Below are positions 25,084-36,941 of a stretch of 64,000 nt of DNA, one piece after another. The translations under genes and the position numbers were made by a program. The stretch lies in assembly GCA_916613615.1 (NCBI GenBank), contig OU744732.1:45189227-45253226 (forward strand), in the 5' to 3' direction. Origin of the DNA: Steromphala cineraria. Its lineage: Eukaryota > Mollusca > Gastropoda > Trochida > Trochidae. The notes beneath the pieces are model-generated. The model was not told the origin of the DNA. It did not search any database and was given only the letters and a program-made list of their open reading frames with translations. Positions within the stretch are counted from its first letter, which is position 1; every line of letters starts with the position of its first letter.

Positions 25084-25150
25084 CATTTGAATCGAACCCC
25101 GGTCTATCTAGTGACGAGCGGACACTTTACCAAATGAACCATGTCCACGT
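25084..25150 (-). repeat. tRNA-derived SINE head fragment
   Basis: On the minus strand it reads TGGTTCATTTGGTAAAGTGT, then CCGCTCGTCAC and GGGGTTCGATTC. That gives an A-box-like and a B-box-like block with the same GTGTCCGCTCGTCAC core as the SINE at 53322. The unit 2 copy (33606-33627) has lost about 34 bp, which removes most of the internal promoter. Confidence 0.55.
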
Positions 25151-25530
25151 AGTTTTCTTCTTAAAGGCCCTGTTCTATTAACTTCCGGTCAACGATATTG
25201 TTTATCTACGAAATGTCACACTTTACCGCTGTCACCTGACCATTTTCCTTTTATTGAATATTGGATTGGTATAATATGCACATATTTACACATTATCAAT
25301 AATAAGATTTAACAATTATGCCTTGTTGTGCCGTAGAAAGCTTCCCATCAACGTAGCGCCCATGAATGGCTTCAAAACGCATTGTTGTTGTTTTTTCCAC
25401 CGAGTGTACATTCTCTTTCATACTGGTAGCCTCAGTAACATATTTTAACTGTGTGTAATAACCATGTACTGACAACATAATATGTACTGTAATGTACCCT
25501 GTAATTGTGTTTCAAAAACAAAATAACCCC

Positions 25531-25949
25531 TTAAAGGCACCACTCGAGCGGCTTTCATCCGCCATTTTAAAAGGTTAGCATTGCGAGAAAACAAATATGC
25601 TGTAATATGCTTATTAATTTACAAAATTAAGTAATAACTACTTAATTGATAGAAGGGGAGCATATTTACAAATAATTCACAATAAAAGTTATCAGTTGCA
25701 ACAGCATTTTGTCGTAGTAATGCATTCCACGATCGTAGCTTCGATGATTGTCTTCACTTCACGATGTTTTTATTTCTTGAGCGATACACTTTATTTTTTG
25801 TCAAATCTTTAACAACTAAAATCCTTATCTCACAAAAATATATGAAATTAAGTGTGAAATTATCATGTTAAATCATATGTAATTGTAAACAGAAAAGTCC
25901 CCCTGAATTTCGTTCCCACAAAAATACCCCGCTCGAATGGTCCCTTTAA
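25531..25949. mobile_element. TTAA-flanked MITE, second family
   Basis: It begins TTAAAGGCACCACTCGAGCGG and ends CCGCTCGAATGGTCCCTTTAA, so the termini are inverted repeats of about 20 bp bounded by TTAA. TTAA targets with AAAGG termini fit Kolobok- or piggyBac-type elements. Unit 2 lacks the interior but keeps CCCTTTAAGG (TTAA at 34040-34043) after a short unrelated filler. Unit 2 is therefore not a clean empty site and may be a deletion or imprecise excision. Confidence 0.75.
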
Positions 25950-26008
25950 GGCCAGTGACCCCTCGTTAAAGAAGACACCTGTACTCTCTTGTCAGGTTTT
26001 CCGGTCAA

Positions 26009-26362
26009 ATGGCTTATCCGCAATCCCTGGACGGTCTCGTAGTAAGAGGATTAGCCGAAGCTTTAAGATGGGCTGACATCTTGACATTTCGCAGAGTATT
26101 AACTCATCCTGTGACTTTCAAAGTATGTCGATATCTACATGTTTAATAGGAGATTAGAGTCTGTGTATTTCAGATTATAACGTATGGTTTCTTCTCTGGA
26201 TCATGCATTTAAGTAAGAAATTTGACATTTCAGGGACTTCTAGGTAGGGTAGTATCTATATGTTTATCTAGAGATTATCATCTGAGAAGGGCTCATACAT
26301 CCAAGCTTATGGCGGATGTTTTTTGCTTCTGGCATTTAAAGTACACACGAGTGAAATGTTAA
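26009..26362 (+). CDS. Candidate two-exon gene, 80-residue product, copy 1
   Basis: ATG at 26009-26011 in a good context (TCAAATGG) opens exon 1, which runs to 26122 in phase 0. It starts MAYPQSLDGLVVRGLAEALR and ends in VTFK. GTATGT at 26123 and TTTCAG ending at 26233 bound a 111-bp intron. Exon 2 (26234-26359, TAA at 26360-26362) is open in the matching phase for 42 codons, starting GLLGRVVSICLSRDYHLRRA. The joined product would be 80 residues, basic, with no obvious signal peptide or membrane span. Exon 1 is clearly GC-richer than its surroundings. An in-frame stop lies 39 bp upstream of the ATG. Alternative acceptors exist, for example near 26173. The family is not recognised; it could be a decayed or transposon-borne frame. 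Confidence 0.35.
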
Positions 26363-26471
26363 GCATATTAAAAATTGTTAGTATTTTGATTACATAGACT
26401 GTAGTGTTCTTACGTATTTCAGGACATGTGATATTGGAACATGTTTGTTTTAGACAGAAATATCACGACTA

Positions 26472-26752
26472 CATAGAGGATATTATATGAGTGTCCATGG
26501 CATACTTTGTTTACGACACGAGTGGCTAAATATTAGTATTTCCCGAGTCTCAAAATTAAAGAAAATACTCAAAAATACTCCTCAGCATAGACGGACTAGC
26601 CGCCGCCGGCCCGTATAGATTGTAACGTCATAGGCGAAGTGTGACGTCAAAGCATTGTTTATTACGTGACGTCACAATGCAAAAGTGATATTTTGCCCTA
26701 GGGCAACATATGAAAAATATGAATCTCGATATGACTGCCCTGGTAGGTAATA
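26472..26752. repeat. Dispersed repeat carrying paired CRE-like palindromes (unit 1)
   Basis: It is homologous to 3757-4112 but shorter. It holds TAACGTCA at 26623-26630, TGACGTCA at 26642-26649 and TGACGTCA at 26667-26674. The CCGCCGCCGG motif, the CCCTAGGGCAACATATG block and the closing ACTGCCC are shared between copies. Confidence 0.65.
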
Positions 26753-28146
26753 AATCGTGTTACCTTCTTCTCTTGTTGTTTATACATTTTATCTACATAA
26801 TGTGTACATGTATATACATCATGATAATATTTTCCCATTAATCGAAATGCTTGTGTCCAAGTTTCCAATACAAATAGAAATGAGTGGAACTAAGTTTTAA
26901 TAAACAAAAGACATTCACTAGAATCTTAAAACGTCATGTCCTTGTTTTTCAAATTTCAAATCCATGTGGTTAGAAGTCGATACAATAGTACATATTTTAT
27001 CGTCTGAATAGGACGCTAGGGGAAGGAGGAAAGAATAGCTAATATAACTGCATTGACATGAAGTAAAAAGTAATTGACTGAACTCATTCGTAGTCCAAGA
27101 CTATTCTATTCTACCCGTTAAATTGGAACAGGTAAATATTAAACGATTAATACATCCTACCCTTGCTTATTACTCGCCCGTGCGATATCGCAAAATATTA
27201 AACACAAAACATATGTTCTTTCCTATTATTCATGACTGAAAAGATATGAACTTTTATCTATGTATATAGAAAATTATTCTATTATAAAGGCGTCAATCCA
27301 TCGATTTTTTCTGATTTCTCTGACTAGAGAGCAATACAGAGAGGGCTGCTTCGAGGTAAGCGATTCCATGGTGTTGACGAATAACAAAGAAATGACAAGA
27401 CAAAATTCGCTTATGGACATAGTTTGCTTTCATTGCACTTGCATCGATTACACATGTGTTTTTATCTAGTTTGTGACGATTTAACCTATCAGTGAAATAT
27501 ATGAATGTATGATCTCTATGGATTTGAAAAAGAAAGCAAGGAACCTGATAACGTTATCCCGGGATCCATGTACTTGGTACGTGTGTTCCCATCCTGTCTT
27601 TCTAAATTACCTAGCGCTTTATCCCAGGACCAGACTGAACTAATCATTATGTCTCCGACGTCTTGTCATCCTTGGAAAATGAAAGTATCTTTTAAATAGA
27701 TAATGAAAATGAACATCGATTGAAGTCGCGCTAGTTTTAGCATCGGGTGTGGGTTGCATAATTACTGTATTCGTTTCCAAATATAAGACTAAAATTATAC
27801 CACTGATGGTACTTGGGAAGGATGTTAAATGTTTACTTAGGACAGGAATAGAGTAATTGACCTAAAGGATACGCATTTTGCGTTGGAATTACCTTAATTA
27901 CGGTATTTGAGGACTAACGCACTCACTTGAACTTCTCGTGCTGGAAATTATGGCATTTCTGCAACGTAACCGATACCTTTACATAGGCTTAGCAACGCTG
28001 TTACATTGATCATAGCATGCATAGGCTGATGCATTGGTTGTCGTTTCTGTTCATCCCGTATACTAAATGGGATTGTTAGTAACCTTAATGCGAACATAAT
28101 TTCACAATCACTTACATCTTCGATGCCCTGAGGGGAGATCGTAATT

Positions 28147-28388
28147 TTGGAAATACGTGTAAGTGTGGAAGAATTAAGTGCATATGTGCCTTACATATTT
28201 CTCATATAGTTTCTTATTTCAGTCACAACATGATTATATAGATCTTTTATAACAAAAATAAAATGTTTTGGAAATATTTGTAAGTGTGGAAGAATTAAGT
28301 GCATATGTGCCTCAAATATTTCTCTTATAGTTTCTACTTTCGGTTACAACGTGATTATATAAATCATTTATAATATAAAGTTGAACAA
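28147..28388. repeat. Tandem duplication of 121 bp
   Basis: Two adjacent units start TTGGAAATA at 28147 and 28268. They share GTAAGTGTGGAAGAATTAAG, TGCATATGTGCC and AGTTTCT...ACAAC...GTGATTATATA. They differ at several positions, so this duplication is older than the duplication of the surrounding block. Confidence 0.8.
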
Positions 28389-28847
28389 ACGTTAGAAACT
28401 TAGATGCTGTGAGTACTCTACGCCTATAACTTATAATGACATTTGTATATTAAACAAGCGACAAAAACTTTCAATTTTTTATTTCTAAGCCACATTGAAT
28501 TTTCATATGCGTGATAATGCTATTTGACTTTATTCTAAATATCTGAAAATGACATACTTTCTTACTTTTCTATAATGCAATAACCTAACACTATTAGGCA
28601 GAGAATCTCGCATGTCAGCAGATATATTTACACTGCGAAATTGTGAAAGGGATCGTTATGAAATCGTCAAAATGCGCACTTTAAATCTTATTAACGCGTA
28701 AATGAGGAATCAGAATGCCTCAATGTATCAAATAACATTCATATGTATCCCTTTGATGTGTTAGAAAGTAATCTTAAATGTTTATATGGTTAAAAACCTA
28801 TTTTTTCGTGATGATTACCATTTTTACAAACTGTATCCAGATATATA

Positions 28848-29240
28848 CACTACTCAAAAAAGTTAAGGAGCATTCAAGTAGTAATATCATTTACACTAAA
28901 ACATTGTCAGCATGTCAAAGTTTTTTGTCTGACATTTAGTTAGCGATTTTTAAACTTCACAAATATCTTTTTTTTAATTTTTAAATTCATTTATTTTTTT
29001 ATCACATTTTTTTCAGAAAATGTTTTCATCAAGCTTTTCATTATCTTTGAAGAAACAAAGTAACCGAAGACAAGACTTAAATGTCTTGTTTCTGCCATTA
29101 ATGCACAATACAGAAACTGCGTCACTCTCAGTATTCTTGATAGTTTTTATTTCATGAAATACATAACTTTATCAATGCGCTGAGGTATTAAGTATATAGG
29201 GGACAATGTACAAATATCCCTTAGGTTCTTTTGCGTAGTA
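28848..29240 (-). mobile_element. Tc1/mariner-like MITE (unit 1)
   Basis: It begins CACTACTCAAAAAAGTTAAGG next to TATA and ends TTTTGCGTAGTA next to TTATA, so TA targets and inverted ends are plausible. It is homologous in reverse orientation to 49363-49874: the complement shows ACTGAGAGTGACGCAGTTTC and ATGGCAGAAAC as in that copy. CACTACTCAAAAAA-type ends are typical of Tc1/mariner elements. There is no transposase frame. Confidence 0.7.
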
Positions 29241-29523
29241 TTATAAAGGAACAAATTTCAAAACCGAATAAAGGGGAAAGAGGAGGAGTGATATTAAAAA
29301 CAATTGATCATAACCAATTTTACTAATAATAAGAAATTCAGGTTAAAGTCTACGTTTATCTAATCTAAACAAAAACATATCATGTAAGCTACAGTTACGA
29401 CATTCACCGTACAAGATCTCATAAACAGTTATGTACCAATAATGGAATCATTAGTTCATACATAAAAGAACCATAATAACATTACCCAATACATCTTCCA
29501 AAATCCACTAATTTTGCACGTAG

Positions 29524-29616
29524 TCCAACGCTTTCAACACAGACTTCGTCAACTAATGAATGTCCTGTGAGCAAACACGTGTTGAACGGAACCCTGAGAG
29601 CTTTCTTAATCTCTTG
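29524..29616 (+). CDS. Possible 93-nt exon, unidentified
   Basis: TTTTGCACGTAG ends at 29523 and a GTGAAC starts at 29617. Between them the phase 2 to phase 2 reading is open for 30 codons, beginning PTLSTQTSSTNECPVSKHVL. GC content is above the surroundings. The acceptor tract is only moderate and the donor is weak. It lies in the near-identical block about 3.2 kb after the two-exon candidate, and is repeated at 37618-37710. No family is recognised. Confidence 0.2.
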
Positions 29617-30327
29617 GTGAACAGAATGCATTATTCAAATCCCTTAGCACTTAAACCAGTACTTTGCTACACAAACGTCTTAAGAGCAGGGCTAGAACGG
29701 GAGTGATTGATTGCCCTGAATATGCAAAGAGAGAAGACTTTATACCGAGAATAAAAGTTATTGAACGAAAGAGAAATAAAAATGAATAAAATACAATTTT
29801 GGTTATGACGATAAAACATCCTAAGAAGGTGTTTAAGAATAAACCTTATTTTGATATGTTATGAAATTATGTATTCACAGTACAGGCCATATATTCTTCA
29901 TTATCGAAATCATGTTTTCCACTTATGAATTTTTTGTTAAATGTTTCAGTGTTAAAACAATTTGATTTTTACAAAGATAATCGTGGATAAATTTATCAAG
30001 GGATACATTAAGATCTTGGTGATTCAATTCGACCTCCATTCTTTAAAGCATTTGCACATATGTTAAACTTGTATGACGTCATTCAAAGGAAAGAAAGGAT
30101 TTAAACACGTTTCTCGTGCTATTATAAAAATCACAAGCAGAACTTCTGCATAAAGCAGATATTAGTACACGTTTCCATGTCAAATGAAAACCTCTTACAT
30201 TATTGCCATAAGAGAGCCTTATATAATGAAAATGCGAGCGCAACATTGGCTCTTATAAGAACGTTCGGTTTCACTCTTTTGCCGACTTCAAGATTGTTCC
30301 TGTACATTACATTACACTGGCCATGCC

Positions 30328-30421
30328 GTGGAACACGGTGGTGTAGTGGTTGGCATGCTGATCTGACCTTGGTTAGAATCCCGGTGGAGACACCAACAAC
30401 CGAACACTGTGTTGTGGCAAG
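30328..30421 (+). repeat. SINE truncated at the duplication junction
   Basis: It contains the tRNA-like GGTGTAGTGGTTGGCATGCT (A-box region) and GGTTAGAATCCCGG (B-box region). Homology with the complete SINE at 38422-38660 stops after GTTGTGGCAAG, exactly where the next duplication unit begins. Confidence 0.75.
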
Positions 30422-30910
30422 TATTGAGAAGTATCAAACAATCTAAATAAAAACCGCCTTGTTTCTAAATCTTTATAACATTTAAGAGGAAGCGCGACTG
30501 CACAAAAACGTCTTCTCCGGAGGCAAATAATCCAAAATGTCGTGTTTGTAACAAGTCACGTCGACGTCTGTTATAGATTGGCGTTTTCACAAAACTTTCA
30601 GTTCTTTTGATACACAACTGACGTAAGGAAAGACACTTCTGTACTGAGGAGTCGTTGCATAGACTGCAATTGTTGTCATATTATACTCGTATAGACTATG
30701 AAATATGTTGTTTTTGTGTCTGATGTGGCTAAAGAAAAACGAAAGAATGAACATTGGATAAACGTTGGTTCTTTTTGTAGTACATACGGCTATTTAACAA
30801 TATTTCGTTGTTCTAGTTGTCCGTAATAATTAAATGGCAATCCGTTAGATTTGTCAAACCGAAATTAATTTTTGTTTCGATTCGCTTTCAATAAATGACA
30901 TGTAAAGATT

Positions 30911-31180
30911 ATTCTCTCCCCACAACGACTGATCAAGTAATGAATCAATCAGCGACGCTGTCATAAATTCATAATGTTGTCTACTGAATCATGACAAATG
31001 CATTGTGATGGGACCTTTCCATGCAAGAAACGTTGCCATTTGCTAAAAAAAGTTCGATTTGCTTTATTGTGCAAATCCTTTCCTCCAGGGAAACTTCCGG
31101 AAACCGGGGATTTGGTCTAATTAGAACAGAGGGGGTATCAACATATTATGACTAAACCTTTCTCTGCAGGAACAGAATAG
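30911..31180 (+). mobile_element. MITE of the CATTCTCTCC family, copy 4
   Basis: This is the paralogue of 22001-22325. It begins ATTCTCTCCCCACAACGACT and lacks about 75 bp near the left end. It keeps the CGACGCTGTCATAAATTC block, CTCCAGGGAAACTTCCGGAA and TAATTAGAACAGAGGGGG. Confidence 0.7.
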
Positions 31181-33051
31181 TAAAGATAGGTACATTTTAA
31201 TGTATGATGAAATAAAAACTCTCGTATCACGTACTTGGCAAGGGTACACCGTTATATCAACGTATATGTATCCGCCAAACTCACGGACAACTCTTTAATA
31301 ACAAAATAACTTATAATACCTACTGCATGGTCTAAGTCTCGGTTTATCAATAAATGTAAAAACATTTGTTTTCCAGATGGCAATTTCTCTCTATTCGTAC
31401 TAACACCTATGCTATCGTACAAAAACATATGGGATATTGAATTATTTGTAAATATGATATCTAAAATCATGACGCATTGTGATCGACAAGTTACACAAAA
31501 TGTGCAATCAACAACATAAGAATGTTTTGGTGCATAAGTCATCAGTAGGGATTACTATTCATAATACCAACTAAACCCTAAAAGGGAATGTCCATAAGCT
31601 CTAAGCAGTACTTACGTAAAAAGCAATGAGGAATTAAGACTCTTTACGCGACGTCCATCCCACCATTCAGACATGTTGATGCATTGTTTTCAACAAGCTT
31701 TTTTATTGTCAGAACTAACTAAGTGTAGTTTGAAAAAAATACATTTGACACATTATTGAAATATATTCATGTATGCAAAATACGTCAGTAATAATCTTCG
31801 TGATAAAAATAGTAACACATAGTAAAACGTATTCCGAAAATGAAATGTTTAATACATATGTAATACAAACGCCTATGTGATGTTTATTTCATGAAGACGT
31901 TGAATGCTACTACATGTTATTGTTAACATAATATGAAAAATAAAATTTAAAAAGCTTCTTCAGAGTTAATGTGTTCGTGTGATTTTGTAATAAATATAAA
32001 TACACATGATACAAATTCATTTCAAATTTAAATTTCTTTGTTAAATGCATATGTAAAGCAAACGCTCATGTAATGTTTACTTCATGAAGACCATGAATGC
32101 TACTTCGTGTTATTATTATATGTAAAATATTTAGAAATATATTTGAAAAGAGGTTCTCCAAACTTAAGGTGTTGGTTTGTTCAGCACCACACGACAATAA
32201 GATACCATAATCATCCCTAGAAGGTGTTAAAGTAGACGGTTGAAAACGATAGGTTTGAACAATTAATTTTTAAAGTTGCAATAGATGTATTGAAATGATT
32301 CTAAATGGATGATGAAAACACGGAATATTTTGCTTTTACATGTAATGAAACGTCAATAACGTACATTCTGCGAAATATCACACTTCATTTTATATGTCAA
32401 ATTTAAGTACAGAAAGATAACAGAGCAGTTTCTCAACTTTTATAACAAAGAAATTTCAAATATTTTACCGCACCAACACAAACATTTCTACAAGATTCTG
32501 TCAATTTCTTTTGAAGTGACTTCATTCAAGAGAATGGACAGCAGACTTATAAACGGGCAAAAAAACTAGTCTTTGTATAACCCCGCAAAAACTAGTTTAT
32601 AGACTTATCAAACAACTACTGCAACATATTAAAAACATAAGAGCTTACATTATTTTAGGGCTTTCGTAAGATCACGGAAAATCAATTACTCATAAGTCAT
32701 TTCGCCAAAGGAGATAACGAGCACACAACATAACGAAACCAAGGAAATCTTAAAAATATATCTGTCTGTTTGTGGAAGATAAGAGATATTTTAAAATATG
32801 AAAAAAATAAAAAAACATATCTTTTGAATTAAAGGGAAACACACCAATGCAATACCAGTTATGATAAAATAAACTTTACGTAATTGATGAAAACGAGAAC
32901 AGAACAGTCTAAAGAAAATATCAACATCATAATTGTACGAACACGTTTATCACCACTTGACTGATTTAAGGGAGGTGTCACTTAAGCAGGACTTACTATG
33001 GACTTTGTCCTAAGTTAAAACAGTTTTGTTATATATGAAAGAGATTATTAC

Positions 33052-33307
33052 CCGAGGAAGTGTGTCATTTGACTTCAACGAAATTTGAATTTAAATGTGA
33101 ATTTCTGATTACCCGAGCGAGAGCGAGGGTTATATACAATTTTGCACGAGTTTCGTAAAGGTCATATGGCACAGCTCCGAGGATGATGACTTCTTTATTA
33201 CCGATTCCAGTCCATCTTATCCTCTTAGAAATATCCAGAAAACGACCTGATTTCTTTGCGACGGCCGGCTACAGTGACGTCACAAACAATTATTTAATGA
33301 TGTCACA
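33052..33307. repeat. Dispersed inverted-repeat element with paired CRE-like sites (unit 2)
   Basis: This is the counterpart of 23806-24056. CCGAGGAAGTGTGTCATTTGA is mirrored by TCATATGGCACAGCTCCGAGG. TGACGTCA lies at 33275-33282 and TGATGTCA at 33298-33305. Confidence 0.65.
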
Positions 33308-34102
33308 GACATAAATATACGGAACGCCGCGCTTTAACAATCGTTGCTAGGCAAAAATGATATGTGCACCTGTGCACAAATGGAAAATATGACACTGATC
33401 ATGAATCACCATATAGGTAAAAAAGAGTTTAACTAGCTAAATCACAGCACATATTTGTTTGTCCTCAGTAAATGTTCACTTTTGAAATTTGCTTTGTGCT
33501 AAGGCATCTAAAGCAGTTGGTGCCACAGTGCAGATCCACTTAAAGCGCTCTTTTGTCATTTAAAGTATGAGTGTCAAGCTAGGAAAGACGCCCTTCTTGT
33601 ATCGTCCATGTGAATCGAACAAAATGAACCTTGTCCACGTAGTTTTCTTCTTAAAGGCCCTGTTCTATTAACTTCCGGTCAACGATATTGTTTATCTACG
33701 AAATGTCACACTTAACCGCTATCACCTGACCATTTTCCTTTTATTGAATATTGGATTGGTATAATATGCACATATTTATACATTATTAATAATAAGATTT
33801 AACAATTATGCCATGTTGTGCCGTATAAAGCTTTCCATCAACGTAGCGCCCATGAATGGCTTCAAAACGCATTGTTGTTGTTTTTTCCACCGAGTGTACA
33901 TTCTCTTTTATACTGGTAGCCTCAGTAACATATTTTAACTGTGTGTTATAACCATGTACTGACAACATAATATGTATAAACTGTAATGTACCCTGTAATT
34001 TTGTTTCAAAAACAAAATAACCCCGATAGGAGATTCCCTTTAAGGTCAGGGACCCCTCGTTAAAGAAGACACCTGTACTCTCTTGTCAGGTTTTCCGGTC
34101 AA

Positions 34103-34456
34103 ATGGCTTATCCGCAATCCCTGGACGGTCTCGTAGTAAGAGGATTAGCCGAAGCTTTAAGATGGGCTGACATCTTGACATTTCGCAGAGTATTAACTCA
34201 TCCTGTGACTTTCAAAGTATGTCGATATCTACATGTTTAATAGGAGATTAGAGTCTGTGTATTTCAGATTATAACGTATGGTTTCTTCTCTGGATCATGC
34301 ATTTAAGTAAGAAATTTGACATTTAAGGGACTTCTAGGTAGGGTAGTATCTATATGTTTATCTAGAGATTATCATCTGAGAAGGGCTCATACATCCAAGC
34401 TTATGGCGGATGTTTTTTGCTTCTGGCATTTAAAGTACACACGAGTGAAATGTTAA
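34103..34456 (+). CDS. Candidate two-exon gene, copy 2, altered splice acceptor
   Basis: Exon 1 (34103-34216) and exon 2 (34328-34456 with stop) are identical in sequence to the unit 1 copy at 26009-26362, and the donor GTATGT is kept. The acceptor differs by one base: unit 1 has TTTCAG, unit 2 has TTTAAG at 34322-34327. AAG acceptors are usable but weaker, so this copy may be spliced less well or at another site. As with copy 1, no function is assigned and no transcript evidence is available here. Confidence 0.3.
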
Positions 34457-34565
34457 GCATATTAAAAATTGTTAGTATTTTGATTACATAGACTGTAGTG
34501 TTCTTACGTATTTCAGGACATGTGATATTGGAACATGTTTGTTTTAGACAGAAATATCACGACTA

Positions 34566-34846
34566 CATAGAGGATATTATATGAGTGTCCATGGCATACT
34601 TTGTTTACGACACGAGTGGCTAAATATTAGTATTTCCCGAGTCTCAAAATTAAAGAAAATACTCAAAAATACTCCTCAGCATAGACGGACTAGCCGCCGC
34701 CGGCCCGTATAGATTGTAACGTCATAGGCGAAGTGTGACGTCAAAGCATTGTTTATTACGTGACGTCACAATGCAAAAGTGATATTTTGCCCTAGGGCAA
34801 CATATGAAAAATATGAATCTCGATATGACTGCCCTGGTAGGTAATA
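34566..34846. repeat. Dispersed repeat carrying paired CRE-like palindromes (unit 2)
   Basis: This is a near-identical copy of 26472-26752, with TGACGTCA at 34736-34743 and 34761-34768. Confidence 0.65.
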
Positions 34847-36240
34847 AATCGTGTTACCTTCTTCTCTTGTTGTTTATACATTTTATCTACATAATGTGTA
34901 CATGTATATACATCATGATAATATTTTCCCATTAATCGAAATGCTTGTGTCCAAGTTTCCAATACAAATAGAAATGAGTGGAACTAAGTTTTAATAAACA
35001 AAAGACATTCACTAGAATCTTAAAACGTCATGTCCTTGTTTTTCAAATTTCAAATCCATGTGGTTAGAAGTCGATACAATAGTACATATTTTATCGTCTG
35101 AATAGGACGCTAGGGGAAGGAGGAAAGAATAGCTAATATAACTGCATTGACATGAAGTAAAAAGTAATTGACTGAACTCATTCGTAGTCCAAGACTATTC
35201 TATTCTACCCGTTAAATTGGAACAGGTAAATATTAAACGATTAATACATCCTACCCTTGCTTATTACTCGCCCGTGCGATATCGCAAAATATTAAACACA
35301 AAACATATGTTCTTTCCTATTATTCATGACTGAAAAGATATGAACTTTTATCTATGTATATAGAAAATTATTCTATTATAAAGGCGTCAATCCATCGATT
35401 TTTTCTGATTTCTCTGACTAGAGAGCAACACAGAGAGGGCTGCTTCGAGGTAAGCGATTCCATGGTGTTGACGAATAACAAAGAAATGACAAGACAAAAT
35501 TCGCTTATGGACATAGTTTGCTTTCATTGCACTTGCATCGATTACACATGTGTTTTTATCTAGTTTGTGACGATTTAACCTATCAGTGAAATATATGAAT
35601 GTATGATCTCTATGGATTTGAAAAAGAAAGCAAGGAACCTGATAACGTTATCCCGGGATCCATGTACTTGGTACGTGTGTTCCCATCCTGTCTTTCTAAA
35701 TTACCTAGCGCTTTATCCCAGGACCAGACTGAACTAATCATTATGTCTCCGACGTCTTGTCATCCTTGGAAAATGAAAGTATCTTTTAAATAGATAATGA
35801 AAATGAACATCGATTGAAGTCGCGCTAGTTTTAGCATCGGGTGTGGGTTGCATAATTACTGTATTCGTTTCCAAATATAAGACTAAAATTATACCACTGA
35901 TGGTACTTGGGAAGGATGTTAAATGTTTACTTAGGACAGGAATAGAGTAATTGACCTAAAGGATACGCATTTTGCGTTGGAATTACCTTAATTACGGTAT
36001 TTGAGGACTAACGCACTCACTTGAACTTCTCGTGCTGGAAATTATGGCATTTCTGCAACGTAACCGATACCTTTACATAGGCTTAGCAACGCTGTTACAT
36101 TGATCATAGCATGCATAGGCTGATGCATTGGTTGTCGTTTCTGTTCATCCCGTATACTAAATGGGATTGTTAGTAACCTTAATGCGAACATAATTTCACA
36201 ATCACTTACATCTTCGATGCCCTGAGGGGAGATCGTAATT

Positions 36241-36482
36241 TTGGAAATACGTGTAAGTGTGGAAGAATTAAGTGCATATGTGCCTTACATATTTCTCATA
36301 TAGTTTCTTATTTCAGTCACAACATGATTATATAGATCTTTTATAACAAAAATAAAATGTTTTGGAAATATTTGTAAGTGTGGAAGAATTAAGTGCATAT
36401 GTGCCTCAAATATTTCTCTTATAGTTTCTACTTTCGGTTACAACGTGATTATATAAATCATTTATAATATAAAGTTGAACAA
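36241..36482. repeat. Tandem duplication of 121 bp (unit 2)
   Basis: This is the counterpart of 28147-28388, at the constant 8094-bp offset. Confidence 0.8.
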
Positions 36483-36941
36483 ACGTTAGAAACTTAGATG
36501 CTGTGAGTACTCTACGCCTATAACTTATAATGACATTTGTATATTAAACAAGCGACAAAAACTTTCAATTTTTTATTTCTAAGCCACATTGAATTTTCAT
36601 ATGCGTGATAATGCTATTTGACTTTATTCTAAATATCTGAAAATGACATACTTTCTTACTTTTCTATAATGCAATAACCTAACACTATTAGGCAGAGAAT
36701 CTCGCATGTCAGCAGATATATTTACACTGCGAAATTGTGAAAGGGATCGTTATGAAATCGTCAAAATGCGCACTTTAAATCTTATTAACGCGTAAATGAG
36801 GAATCAGAATGCCTCAATGTATCAAATAACATTCATATGTATCCCTTTGATGTGTTAGAAAGTAATCTTAAATGTTTATATGGTTAAAAACCTATTTTTT
36901 CGTGATGATTACCATTTTTACAAACTGTATCCAGATATATA

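Larger units (their letters stand above)
21558..30421 (+). repeat. Tandem segmental duplication, unit 1
   Basis: This interval is repeated head-to-tail at about 30443-38515. The left half aligns with many substitutions and indels. From about 25965 onward the copies keep a constant offset of 8094 bp with only about five to seven differences noticed over about 4.46 kb. Unit 1 carries two insertions that unit 2 lacks intact (24093-24575 and 25531-25949), plus about 270 bp around 24660-24940. It ends inside a SINE, which continues uninterrupted only after unit 2. Confidence 0.95.

Noticed and set aside
22429..31542. Related minus-strand frames at 22429-22656 and 31252-31542
   Set aside because: They are paralogous DNA, but indels shift the frames outside a short shared core, so they are not a conserved coding sequence.
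25296..33968. Matching 60-codon minus-strand frames at 25296-25478 and 33786-33968 as a conserved gene
   Set aside because: They match only because of the segmental duplication. Four of the five differences noticed change the amino acid, so there is no sign of protein-level selection.
27260..35793. Identical frames of 69 and 64 codons at 27260, 27505, 35354 and 35599
   Set aside because: Identity follows from the recent duplication or conversion of the whole block. The only change in the 69-codon frame alters a residue. Possible splice signals around 27573 and 27628 were seen but do not form a consistent model.
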